The notes: generated from the letters alone by a model not told the origin. Counted from the stretch's first letter, positions 21,406-31,939 are shown. The stretch is DNA of 64,000 nucleotides from Diadema setosum (GCF_964275005.1 NC_092688.1:22945903-23009902); one strand, 5' to 3'. Made by a program: numbers and translations.

Positions 21406-22026
21406 CGACAAAACCGTCTCCCCTCTGGTGCTACAGAGGACCAAGTTGTCATTCCCCATTCCCTCATCCCTGAAGTTCTCTTCATCCTCCATGACTCCCC
21501 TCTTCCTGGTCATTGTGGGGCTGACAAGATTATACAGAGAGTCACTCAAGTGTGCTTTTGGCCAGGAATGCAGGCTGATATCACAGATTTTGGCAAGCGC
21601 TGCCTCCCATGCCAGGAGTGTCGTGCCCCTGTCCCAGCGCTTTGCGCTCCCCTTGAACTGATCACCTCCTTTTGACCTCTTCAATGCACCTATGTGGATA
21701 TTACTGAAATGCCTCTCACGCCTCAAAGGAACAGATATGTGCTTGTAGTCGAAGACTACTTTACCAAGTATATCGACCTCTAACCACTACCCCATTCGGC
21801 AGCTGATGCACTGGCAAGCTGCCTATTTGACAAATTAATTTGTCAGCATGGCATCCCCGAATCAATCCACTCTGATCAAGGTCGTCAATTTGAGTCTCAC
21901 GTTATGAGTGCATTATGTCAGAAGCCTGACATTTCTAAGACTCGCACCACCCGATACTACCCTCAGTCTGACGGCATGGTGGAGTGACACAACGGTACCC
22001 TGAAACTTGAAATCGGAAAACACCTC

Positions 22027-23162
22027 TGTGATGTATGCAGATAAGATACAGTTAATGTATGCAGATTAGATGCAGTAAGGTTACAGCGTCAGGTCAATAG
22101 GTCAGTTATAGTGATAACGGAAGCCCTCCGTCACATGTAAAAAAAACCACGCAAGAATGGCAGTAAAGTATCCCAAGAACCGTATATCTATGGACTGATT
22201 GTGTACATGAGTTATTATGTGTCCTTAAACGTAACACTGGCGACGAGGAGGATGGGATCTTACTGCAAGGAATTTTGAAGGAGGAAGTGGGATTTGGAGC
22301 CGATAAGAGTAAGTTCACGCCGATTTTGCTACATCACAATGACCGATTTCGGAACGCTGTGAACTACGTTTACTCTTGTACAGTCCCATACATACATTTT
22401 GAGGTGATTATTTTTGATGGTATACACGTGAACGCGAATGTAAGAGCAATGGCAACGGCTAGGATATTTGAGCAACTTGATCGTCATGAAGGAGATATGG
22501 AATCTTACCTAGATAGGTTAGAACAATACCTTCTTGCAACAGATATCAATGACACAGAAGCAAATGGGCCTAAAAGACGTGCTATTTTGCTCAGTAGTGT
22601 GGGAGAAGAGCCATACAAAACACTACGTGATCTGACCTTTCCCGACAAACCTTCAGCAAAGAATTTTGGGGATCTGTGTGCTTTGCTGAAAGAACACTAT
22701 TGCCCTAGGCGATTGACAGTCACAGCACAGTTCAAGTTCCATAATGCTAAGCAAGCTCCAAGCCAAACCATTTCACAATATGTATTGTATCTCTTGACAA
22801 ACAAATGGCATCACATTGTGCATTCTCAAATGATCAGTTGAAAGAAGCCTTGAGAGATTGTTTTATTTGTGGCCTAGCATCAGCTAACATTCAGAAAAAG
22901 TTGCTTTCTAACAACTATACGTTTGCCCAAGCTATCGAAGTAGCCCTAGCTGAAGAAGCGGCAGTCCAAAATGCAAAAGACATGTCCAGAAATGATGAAA
23001 AATCTGTGCACCATGTTTCAAAGGGGGCGAACGTGAAGGGTAAACACGCTGGTAAACACGGAGGGCTTCCGTTATCACTATAATTGACCTATTGATCCGA
23101 CGCTGTAACCTTACTGCATCTAATCTGCATACACTAACTGTATCTAATCTGCATACATCACA
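22027..23162 (+). mobile_element. LTR retroelement with inverted LTR ends, inserted in gypsy 1
   Basis: The left end is an LTR (22027-22236, TGTGATG ... GTAACA) followed by a primer-binding-site-like TGGCGACGAGGAGG and a gag-like ORF. The right end is not a second direct LTR but the first 105 bp of the same LTR in inverted orientation (23058-23162), so the element starts TGTGATG and ends CATCACA. It is flanked by ACCTC on both sides (22022-22026 and 23163-23167), a five-base target duplication. Confidence 0.8.
22275..23083 (+). pseudogene. Gag-like ORF of the inverted-end LTR element
   Basis: Two overlapping frames (22275-22841, then 22805-23083) form one Ty3/gypsy-type capsid region. The first contains FEQLDRHEGDMESYLDRLEQ and a CALLKEHYCPRR segment; the second contains LKEALRDCFICGLASANIQK, with the spacing usual for retrotransposon gag. 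A frameshift lies near 22790-22805. The protein ends in the inverted LTR (HGGLPLSL), before any zinc knuckle, protease or polymerase. A likely start is the ATG at 22449; the upstream open part is poorly conserved. Confidence 0.6.
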
Positions 23163-23529
23163 ACCTCTCCTCGGCCCTCACCGACTGGGACATTGTCCTC
23201 GGTCAACACCAGATTACATACAACACAACACACCACTCATCTACTGGCTTCACCCCTTTCTTTCTCGTTCAGGGTCGTGAGGCACGGCTGCCCCACAAGA
23301 AAGATGTCAAGGAAGAAATCAGAATACTTCTTTTGATCTCAGGGTGGGCAAGTGAGGTACCATGGGAAACATTACTTCCTGCAGAACACTTGAACAATTG
23401 ATAACATGATGCGAATTATATCTCGTCTTGTCTAATCATACTTACAACTTCATGATGTCATCCACCAGCATGACAAAGCCATGTGCAAGCTCCTCCTTGA
23501 AATCAAGTAACTCTGCAATGATGGAAAAT

Positions 23530-24375
23530 GGTTATTTGCAAAGTTCAAGAGGCTGCATGAAATGCACAAAGTTAAACTGAAACACAATGGATGTCATACC
23601 ACTGTAAATCCATGTTGCTTTAAAGTACAACAGAATGACAACACCATACAGTTGGAAACAAGAAGGTATACACGACTTAAAGTGATTGCCATTTGCATGT
23701 TTGGTGGATGTTCGAAGTAATTTTTGTCACAATTCAGAAATGACCAAAGGTAAAAAGATTGGTGAGGATGAGTATGACTTGAGCTGGGGATATTTGTCAC
23801 AAATGAGATGTGAGTAAAAAAAGACATGGAAGTAGAAAGAAGATCATCAGTGGGTGAAGGTATTCAAAGGTCAACAGTTCAAACCTAGTATTACACCACC
23901 ATAGGATCTATGTCAAAAGACAAACAATTTCTGTATCATCCCCTGCTTCATTGTCCTGTGTTCATTAGCAAAGAGAGTAAAGAGCTGTTGCAAACCCCAT
24001 CTAGTTGCAAATGGCAACATTTGCCAGGGTGGGGATTTTCGAATGTATTGAAATCGGGCCAGCCCTATCACTCTGTGAATCCACATGCTACCTTATGTGG
24101 CAGTAAAAGTCTATTTGTTGCTTTTTTTTTTTCCATCTCCTTCTCATGTTCTTGAGGTCGTAGAGACCAAACGATGCAATTGATCTACGATGGGACTATG
24201 GACAGCGTCTGGACAAAGGACTGGAGGCCAGCCGGGATAAGAACTGACCTTAATACTTACCTCCAGGAGAAACTTAAGTCAGCCATCAAATGCTTTAAAA
24301 TTGAAAAATTAAAGCAAGCGTTGGTTTCAATGATCGACCAAAGTCCAACTGATCATCTTAGCATCAAAATGTAAG
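23530..24375 (+). repeat. Duplicated segment X, copy 2
   Basis: Diverged copy of 19740-20640 (see there), immediately followed by the second gypsy integrase fragment. Confidence 0.7.
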
Positions 24376-24399
24376 AAATACTTAGATGTCTTTTATTAG

Positions 24400-25331
24400 G
24401 AACAAGAGAGTGTGGTATGACAACTTGACGATCGAGGGAACCATTATGTTCTTGTTGTCAGGGATTATTTCACCAAATATGTCAATCTCTTCCCTCTGCC
24501 TGATCAGAAAGCTACCACTGTCGCCACATGTCTTTTTGACAAGTATAAATGCGTCAACACGGTATCCCGGAATCAATCCATACAGACCAGGGATGCCAAT
24601 TTGAGGCCCAACTGGTTCAAACATTGTGTCTGGAGATGTGTATTACCAAGACAAGAATGACCCCATACCATCCCTCATCGAATGGTACGGTGGAATGATT
24701 CAATCGCACCCTCAAATGAGAGCTAGAATTGCTGGTTGTGAATGGGACCAGATACTCGGCCTGGTCGAGTTGTCCTACAACACACAACACCGCATTCCTC
24801 TACTCCATATACACTCCATTTTTCCTCGTACACGGTTGCAAAGCCCGCCTTCCCCTCTCCCTCCTTACTGCCTCTAACCCCACCCTCCCATCCTCCTCTG
24901 CTGGTGATTATGCTGCTAATTATCTCAGTCACATTGACTTTGCTCTCACTCAGACGGCTACGAAGGCCAATCATGCTCATGATACCCCAAAACACCACTA
25001 TGATTGCCATTAACGCTTTGTCCCATACAACATCAATGATGTAGTTTGGATAACTGATCCTACTGTGTCACGTGATAAGCTGGCCCCACAGTGGAAGGGC
25101 CCATATCGTGTCACTAAACGAGATGAAAAAGGCATTCAATTCCATTTCATTGACCCATCTTTGTATGTTTCATTATTTGGTAAACAGAAGTCACATTTTG
25201 TATCCAGTTTCCTCTCTCATTTTTTCCCGTTAGAGAATATTCTCAATTCATTTTTTTTTTTTAAGGTCACCTGTCCCGCTGTAATAAACCTCCTTGAAAC
25301 AAGGATGTTTCATTTTGAAAGATGGAAGTAA
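24400..25331 (+). pseudogene. Ty3/gypsy integrase remnant 2
   Basis: Broken across frames: VLVVRDYFTKYVNLFPLPDQ (24445 onward), IHTDQGCQFEA, YHPSSNGTVE followed by a stop, FFLVHGCKARLPLSL, and a C-terminal chromodomain-like part WITDPTVSRDKLAPQWKGPY. These are the core Asp/Asp/Glu region and C-terminal domain of a gypsy integrase. It is homologous to remnant 1 but at least as decayed, with several frameshifts and stops. It ends against an LTR-like sequence at 25332. Confidence 0.7.
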
Positions 25332-25728
25332 TGTAATACAGTCAAACCTGTCTATAGCGGCCACCCAAGGAAAACGGAAAAGGTGGCCGTTATAGACAGG
25401 TGGCCGCTATAGACAGGTAATCCAACTTTGTGTGCACTGCTTACATGTACACGTATCATCATTGTATCCTTACACGTACATGTATGTGTGTACGTTTGCA
25501 CACACCATGTGTTTCATGTCGGTGTAAATGAAATGTTGCGCACTAGTATGTGTATTGTCATGATGTTCATCTTATAATAACTGTTCCTGATCATTATATT
25601 TAATAAACGATTGTATATCTTGAACTACCATCTTATCTTCTGACTGGATGAATGTTCGACTGTGGCTTGGCATCGTATAGTTAAGAGTGCACACCATGCT
25701 ACCGACACATAAAACCAGCACTCTTACA
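25332..25728 (+). repeat. LTR-like sequence followed by a primer-binding-site-like motif
   Basis: Starts TGTAATAC and ends CTCTTACA (short inverted ends TGTAA/TTACA), contains an AATAAA at 25602, and is followed by TGGTAGCAGCGG at 25730, resembling a gypsy primer-binding site. It could be the 3' LTR of gypsy remnant 2 shared as the 5' LTR of a following element. The first 90 bp hold a hairpin of CCTGTCTATAGCGGCCACC (25347-25365) and two inverted copies (25382-25400, 25399-25417). Confidence 0.45.
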
Positions 25729-26725
25729 GTGGTAGCAGCGGTTTAAACTGGTGGCCATCGCAACCACTCGGACTTACAATTTCACTTCGCTGATAATCTG
25801 TTCCTGGCTGCCTTGGCTTGCAGCGTCACTACATGCTGACTCGATGTCGCCTCGTCCTGAGATGTCTTCATCTTCCTGACCTGTGCTTTGTTTAGCCAAT
25901 GTGTATGTTTCTGCATGGAAGACTCTACAACTGAATCCTTAGTGTGTTCCTGCTGTCCTTAGACTGGATACAAGTTTCTATATTGCTTTGTGGATGCCTG
26001 CACGCGCTTTGTGGTTGCCTGCACGCTTCCTTTACCAGTTCCTCTGACATTCTTCATACCTGCACTACCTCTGCCCTCTTCTTTTTCTTGGAACGTCCAT
26101 CGCAGGTGGCCTGCCCAGTCATATCTGCTTTGTCATCGTATCCTGTGCTGGTGTGTGCTGCCTCATCCTATCTGATGTCATTATACCCTATTTCATCTTC
26201 TACTGTCTCGCTGACGGCCTGTCTTCAGCTCATTGGCGGATCTACCTGGTCGGGATCTCCACTACCTCCATATCTTTTATCAGACGGCATCCATGCTGGT
26301 TCCTTCTACACGTGTCCTCCAGATTCTCCACATCCCTGCATAATAATTCCAGTTCTTGATGGTTGCAACTAAGTTCACTGATTGATTTAATTTTCTTTTA
26401 AACTTTGGACTCTGATCACTATCATTCCCACCCCCTCGTTTGCATTCAAATTACACAGGAATTTTTCTTGAACCATGATATGTTGATCTGAATCAATTTA
26501 TTTAGACAACACATTTTTTGGTAGATACACTTAATAATTGTAAATTTGTTTTTTCTTGAATTCCGTAAGGTAACGTGGCCTGATTGACATTTTTTTTACC
26601 ATTTTGTAAATAATATTTAGCTATTTTTTGTCATCTTAATTGTAGTTGGCGTTTTCATCTTTTGTTGACTGATTTTGTACATTGATATTCCTTCTTTTCC
26701 CCAAACTTTTTTTTTTTCCAACACA
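25729..26725. other. Possible 5' region of an LTR element; no recognised protein
   Basis: Follows the primer-binding-like motif. An open frame at 25944-26372 is hydrophobic and Ser-rich without a domain I recognise. The rest is AT-rich. Confidence 0.3.
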
Positions 26726-27256
26726 ATGTATTCTTCCCAGGATCATATTTACTCTCGTGATCGATCTCACAGTTTTCGACCCCATTCACCCTCTTATCAT
26801 TCTTATCGCTCCCGCTATCACTACCGTTCTCCCTCCCCGGAGCGCCATTCATCCTTCTCCCATTCTCGTTCACACTATAGTCCTCGTTCTCCTTCTCCTG
26901 GCCATAGTTCTTCCTATTCCCGACATCATTGCTATCACTCGCGTTCTCCTTCCCCTGATCGTTACTCTAACCACTCCATCTCTTCAACCAGTCGGTATGG
27001 TTACGATCATCGTTATGGTGATTCAAGTCATTATCGATATGGCCCCCATAACCTCTCTCCTGGGGTTTCATCTCAAACCACTGGCTCTCAGTCTCATGCA
27101 TATCCCCAAGATCGTGAGCATTCCCATCGCCCTCGTACCCTTCATTTTTTGACACATCATATTCTCGGGATGATTCCTCCCCTCCTCGATCACCCCAACC
27201 AACCTCCACCAGACTTCATTCTCCACCCCCACCTCCATATGATACCCCCAGTGTGA
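26726..27256 (+). CDS. Ser/Arg/His/Tyr-rich ORF, RS-like, unknown
   Basis: An ATG in the context CACAATGTATTC opens about 176 codons with repeated SRS, RSPSP and HYSPRSPSPGHSS motifs and few hydrophobic residues. It looks like an RS-type low-complexity domain. Lying between an LTR-like block and another LTR end (27378-27436), it may be the tail of a retrotransposon gag, where basic low-complexity regions bind nucleic acid, or simply an open low-complexity frame. An independent host RS protein is less likely because no splice sites or other domain are seen. Confidence 0.35.
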   Translation: MYSSQDHIYSRDRSHSFRPHSPSYHSYRSRYHYRSPSPERHSSFSHSRSHYSPRSPSPGHSSSYSRHHCYHSRSPSPDRYSNHSISSTSRYGYDHRYGDSSHYRYGPHNLSPGVSSQTTGSQSHAYPQDREHSHRPRTLHFLTHHILGMIPPLLDHPNQPPPDFILHPHLHMIPPV

Positions 27257-27377
27257 GTCATATTCATATGTGATACTGGAGCGAACATTCCTTTGATTAG
27301 ATAAAGAGCCCGGAATTGGATACTGTATGAACTGGCATCTTGGTCTCGTCTGTTCCGCCGTTGAGAATTTAACTTCA

Positions 27378-27436
27378 TCAACGTAACACCGACATCACGC
27401 CATGAGATATCACCACTAAAAACAAAAGGTGTTACA
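27378..27436. repeat. LTR end related to 17739-17797
   Basis: GTAACACCGACATCACGCC, then an A-rich part, then AAGGTGTTACAG. The pairing of GTAACACC with GGTGTTAC and the similarity to the first site suggest ends of the same LTR family. Confidence 0.35.
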
Positions 27437-27439
27437 GTA

Positions 27440-27768
27440 GTAATGAAAAGGGAGTAACAATCATTGACAGAATGATGGGCAACAGAAAAGGGGTGTCACC
27501 CCCATGCATGACAGCTGAAGGGAGGGAGGAATCCTCATACAAAGTGCTGTGGAATACTGACGACAAGACATTAGCATCCAATCATATGTACATTATTATT
27601 ATTGTAAAGACAAAAAGCACAGGGCCATGGAGTATTGCCATGCTGTCCACAATGAGGCCAGTTCTCGGAGTTACACATAATGATGGGAAAAAGAAGCCTG
27701 CCCTATACAAACTATAAGACTTCATGAAGGGGGGAACAGATATCGTCGATCAGAGAGCCAATGTTTAG
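27440..27768 (+). pseudogene. piggyBac-type transposase C-terminal remnant
   Basis: The frame reads RMMGNRKGVSP, then SYKVLWNTDDK, KSTGPW, MLSTMRPVLGVTHNDGKKKP, then a stop (TAA at 27715-27717 where Tyr is expected) and YDFMKGGTDIVDQR without its Tyr. This is the conserved end of the piggyBac (PGBD) DDE domain, including the third catalytic Asp in GGTDIVDQ. The sequence stops at 27768. Downstream, a short segment at 27771-27830 is duplicated at 28020-28075. Confidence 0.75.
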
Positions 27769-28394
27769 TGTCTGGTAGGAGCTTGAGAATTACACACCAG
27801 GACTTACCAAAATCCTTGTAGACCATTTTAGATATGCATAATCTATATAAAAGAGAAATGACATCATAGTAGTCATTAGCAGAAGAGTATGGAAGGAACA
27901 TGTATAAAAGACTAACATTACTGGAGAAAAGAGCACTGACAATGAGACATCAGGTGATATAATTAATTCCAAGTCAATCAGAGAATCATCCCCTTGGCAT
28001 CAGAAGTAAAAAAAAAGTGTCCGAGAGGAGCATGAAAAATACACACTAGGGCTTACCAAAATCCTTGTAGACCAATTATTACATGTGTAACCCCCTTTGG
28101 AGAACAATGTTTCTGGGAGATAAGAACAGGTATGGTAAAGGCAGCACATGAAGCAAAATAAAGTAATCAGAACTCAACAGAGCTAGTATGGTAAATGCCC
28201 TTGTTGAAAATTGGTTTCCAGCAAGAGGGAATCGACAATGAGGGAATCGACAATGCTTCCTCCATGTTGGTACATTGTGTTGTAGGATTGAGGTGCTTTC
28301 TCAGTGATAATGTGATCTTAAATCAATGCACAACCACAACTGTCTTTCCAGCATCATTGTCAGTTTCATCAAAAAGGGGATTTTATCTACCCTA
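27769..28394. other. Decayed continuation of the piggyBac copy; no open frame
   Basis: Contains the internal duplication AAAATCCTTGTAGACC at about 27810 and 28055, and no recognisable exon. Confidence 0.35.
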
Positions 28395-28464
28395 AAGAGA
28401 AGGAGAGTGTTAATGACGACGACAGCAATTTCAGCGAGCCTGAAATAGCACTCACCTCCGATCA
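28395..28464 (+). CDS. Small acidic exon (candidate)
   Basis: An open stretch KEKESVNDDDSNFSEPEIAL runs into a perfect GTAAGT donor. It leaves two bases, which combine with the first base of the acceptor at 29053 to continue the acidic frame, so this is a plausible exon pair. The 5' boundary is uncertain (CTAAAG). Confidence 0.45.
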
Positions 28465-29052
28465 GTAAGTCTTTGTGTACATTCACAGTCTCTGTATTGC
28501 AAGTTTTTCTTGAAAGCCAATGTTTGCATCAGTCTTCTTCAAAGCCAAATTATTTTATAAATTATATGCTTTCTTACACAGAAATAGTCTTGCCAATTGC
28601 ACAGGATTGACAATATACATGGTGTTATGTCAGCAGAGACTACTATGCAAGTTGATAAAGCTGACATTGTCCACTCATCTGCATTTGTTACAATTTTGCT
28701 ACTTAGCTGCACTGTTTCATGCATACACTGTATACAATTATAGTTAGCAGAATACTTAATGCATAGATCTGGTTGTGGATATTATTCCATGCCGTATAAC
28801 TGTTTATTTGCCCTCAAGCTTACATCACAAGATGTGAGAAGATGTATTTTCTAAAACTTGTGAAATTTTGAAATGCATGAAAATGTGGATCCATTTTTGT
28901 CTCACCTGCCTTCATTGTAGATGTCACTTTTTTCATTAGCGATGTTGTCAATAATTTGGTGTACCCCCTCTAACTTTCCAAACATACAAATGTTACCTTG
29001 AAGTTTTTCCTACTGACCCACTCGTCAATTTGCTTTCATTTCTTCAAATTAG

Positions 29053-29446
29053 CCCAGAACTGGAAGGCACTCAGCCTGTCGGGGAGGAGGAGGAACTAAT
29101 TGGAGAGGACCAGGAGGAGGAGGATGGTGTGGAGCAGGACAAAGGCGTGGAGGGGAAGGAAGAAGTTGTGGCTAGGAAGGAAGGTCCATCACTGAGCATA
29201 TCTGGGCTGCATGTGAAGGCAACAGCACAGGATGCTGTTGATGCAGAATTCATCCTAATATCTACAAAAAGACTGAAAGAACTGGCATCGAGAGCAGCTG
29301 GTCGATGTTCTACATGTGGCGGACCGGTGACCACCACAGTGTCACGAGGGAGAGGCACTTGCTGCCCATGTCAGTTGGGCAAGGAAAGCTTTTTGCCCTT
29401 GCCTCATGGATTCAGGAAAGTTTATGTCCTTGCCTCAGTTGTTTAA
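29053..29446 (+). CDS. Acidic plus Cys-rich exon of an uncharacterised protein
   Basis: After the acceptor AAATTAG the frame opens with a Glu/Asp-rich stretch (GEEEELIGEDQEEEDG), followed by EFILISTKRLKELASR and CSTCGGPVTTTVSRG. A segment of the form F-hydrophobic-x-x-x-x-L-x-x-L followed by C-x-x-C-G-x-P is usual in a family of uncharacterised animal proteins whose first exon carries an AT-hook, like the exon at 4729-4985. The frame remains open to a stop at 29444-29446, but the last 20 codons may be intronic because the normal C-terminal repeat of the family is missing. Function unknown. Confidence 0.45.
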
Positions 29447-31480
29447 GAGATATAACACTCTGATGCATTTGATATCCTAAGTCTGATCCTGCATTTATTC
29501 AAAAGTAAGATTTTAGAGAATTCCTTTGAAATCAGTTTAAGCATAAACTATGAAAGCAAAATTCACTGATACAATTTTTGCCGAGACACAAGAAAAAGGA
29601 GACAAAAGAAAAAGGGGACATACAAGGTTAAATTAACTATTCAAATGAATCGCCTTGCCTACCTAATGCGGACACTGGTCTAATTACATCGGCACTATGC
29701 AAACATGAGAGCGGAGTGGGAGGAGTCACCGAACTCAGTTACTTTATCGTTTCATTTTGTAGCTGCGGGGGATAAAACCAACAAACAAATCATTACTCTC
29801 CTCATTTCTGAAAGCGAATTTTATCCGAGCAAAATGGAAGGACGGGGGAGTGACACTGCTAAGAGATGAAAGATCAAACGTTCAGCCCAGGGGCTGAACT
29901 TTCAACGCTGAAGGCTGAAGCTGCTGGCGAGGCCCCACCAGAAATGTCTTCTCCACGGGACAGGAGGAATTAGGACTGGGAGCCAAAGGAGCCCGATCAG
30001 TATAATGACCATAACTGAAGATAAGTGTGTAATAATCATAAAAAAAAAAAAAAAACTGGATTAAAGAATATAGGAGGAACTCTCTTAGGAAGGAGAGGAC
30101 TTTCGAGAGAGTTTATATTTTGAGGGAGGTAGGCGGAGACGAGTTCAGGGAAAATTTTATGAAAGAAGGCCAGACTTCAAAGTAATTAGTTACTTGAAAA
30201 TAAAAGACGGGAAACATTTTTGATGTGAGAACGTTTAAATATAATTGAGGTTATTGTTTCTAATTACGGAGATGCGGAGTGTGGGTTTATTTTGTGTGTG
30301 GCTGTAAATACAGAGACATACTTTCAAAATTGTGTGTTTTTTAAAAATTTACTAGTAATCAATTTACTCATTGGAGATATGCTGCGTGAAGAATTTGTTT
30401 CTCTTTTGAGAATCTTTTCTTTATATGGAGAGCTGAAATTGGTGTAAAATGAAAAATCATATATAAAGATATCTTTCAGACAGACGATTATTTTTGTGTA
30501 GTACATAGGTATACGCACGCTATTTACGTTTACTGAACTTTCTGAGATACACTTGATGTGTGACTGTCGTCTCCAGCAGAAACACTCTGCCACCATCTCT
30601 TTTGTGTCAACTGTCTGTCATTGACGTTTTTCCAAAGTGTCTGCTTATTGTTCTCTCCGTGATCTCAGTGTTCACTGTACTCGAACATGCAAGCCAGCCA
30701 CACACATTTTCACATTATTGGACAACTTACATCTACAGTGCACATAGTGTCACTCATGAATTCATCATCTCATCACACATGCCATCAGCATGACCATACC
30801 TGCCACAAATCGCTGGACCCAGTAACAGCCATATGCCCCAGACAAAGGCAGGAGATAGAGACAGAACATCTTCAGAAACAACTTGACAAATCCCAGAGAT
30901 GGCATCTCCGCTACATTAGGCGTATCCAATATATCCCATCAACACCACAAGAATCCCATCTGCTTCTGCACTGAGTCAGACATATTTGAAGAGAACTATC
31001 CGAAAGAGAACAGAAGTCATCAACAAACTTAGAAGGGGCATTTCGGAACAAGAGGGGATAGAGGTACAGCAACAAGACGAGTTGAAGCATGCTGGACTGC
31101 AGCATATCATTGGATCGGGGGTAAAGATTCCAACAGAAGATGCAAGATACACATTAAAAACACTTAAATGTTGACGCGACGTTCCTGAGGAGTACTTTGG
31201 TACGTGTTACTTTGCAAGTTATACATTCCATATGCTTTTAGGTTATTTTAAAATATTTTAAGCTTTATTTTCATCAAACTTTTCATTTTTTGATTGTGAA
31301 TATGCTATTTTCCTTCATTGCAAAAAGATAAGTATTTCCACATCAAAATATTAATGAAACCATTCTTTTCCTTTTCAAAGTACCTGATGCCAACAGAATA
31401 ATATGTATTAAATGATAATGTTTCTGACATAATAAAATTGGCTACATTAATTCTAATACTTAAGCAAGGCGACAAACTGG
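29447..31480. other. No recognised gene; short ORFs only
   Basis: AT-rich, with an A-run at about 30040. An ORF of 62 codons at 30986-31174 (basic then acidic, possibly helical) and its overlapping neighbours at 30560-30974 may be an eroded protein; no domain recognised. Confidence 0.3.
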
Positions 31481-31939
31481 ATGTCTGTAATTGTCTCCAA
31501 ATATCGTTATATCAGCTGGCCAGTGTCGGTGGGAAGTCACCCCAAATACGCTAGTTCAGCGTGTGAGAAGGAGGTAGACGAGCTGAGTAAGCTCATCTGC
31601 AACCCTAATATCCGGGCTTTCGGAGAGATAGGGTTGGATTACACCTCCCCTCCCCAAAATTGGAGGAAGCAACTTTCTTCGTTGAAAGCCTGCCTCAAGA
31701 TCGGTGCGACGGGAAGGGTGCTAGTGCTCCACATTCGGGGTCGTAAGGACACCCCAGATGCTGATGAACCCTCCAGGATTTGTCGGGAGGCAGTACGCTC
31801 ATCTGTGAACCGTTATCAGAGGATACATATCCACTGCGGTGCACTTGGGACATCCGAGCTAGTGGCTGTCGGGACGGTAAAAGCCGGTCGGGCGTACATG
31901 TACGTACACGTCGTCTCGTATCTCGGAAAGATACTTTGA
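31481..31939 (+). pseudogene. TatD-like DNase/hydrolase fragment
   Basis: A 152-codon uninterrupted ORF. Motifs in order: VGSHPKYA (family GxHP), FGEIGLDYTSPPQNWRKQ (Glu metal ligand, then D), VLVLHIRGRK (His ligand in LHxR) and RIHIHCGALGTSELV (His in H-C). These are the first motifs of TatD-type metal-dependent hydrolases, closest in wording to the TATDN2-like proteins abundant in marine invertebrates. After TSELV the expected continuation is lost and the ORF ends at TGA 31937-31939 without the final Asp ligand, so it is a 3'-truncated copy, or a single exon whose partner I cannot see. Its higher GC content stands out from the flanks. Confidence 0.6.

Larger units (their letters stand above)
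20870..23290 (+). pseudogene. Ty3/gypsy pol remnant 1 (interrupted by two insertions)
   Basis: A gag-like trace (NARLNQPGEPLEVYYTRL) comes first. Then the linker before the integrase (VSLHEFYVECHRLRIRDGLL), the integrase zinc region (GHCGADKIIQRVTQ..CLPCQEC), the catalytic core (VEDYFTKYIDL, IHSDQGRQFES, YYPQSDGMVE) and the C-terminal part (23168-23290, TPFFLVQGREARLPHKKD). In-frame stops interrupt the core at 21673, 21781 and 21985. The ORF is split by a MITE at 21201-21405 and by an LTR element at 22027-23162; both have target duplications, so the host sequence can be followed across each. Reverse transcriptase and RNase H are absent. Confidence 0.75.

Noticed and set aside
20840..25331. 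An intact endogenous retrovirus
   Set aside because: No envelope-like ORF, no continuous pol, many stops; the pieces fit degraded Ty3/gypsy retrotransposons.
25944..26372. 142-codon Ser/Leu-rich ORF
   Set aside because: No domain, compositional bias only, in a region of decayed LTR sequence.
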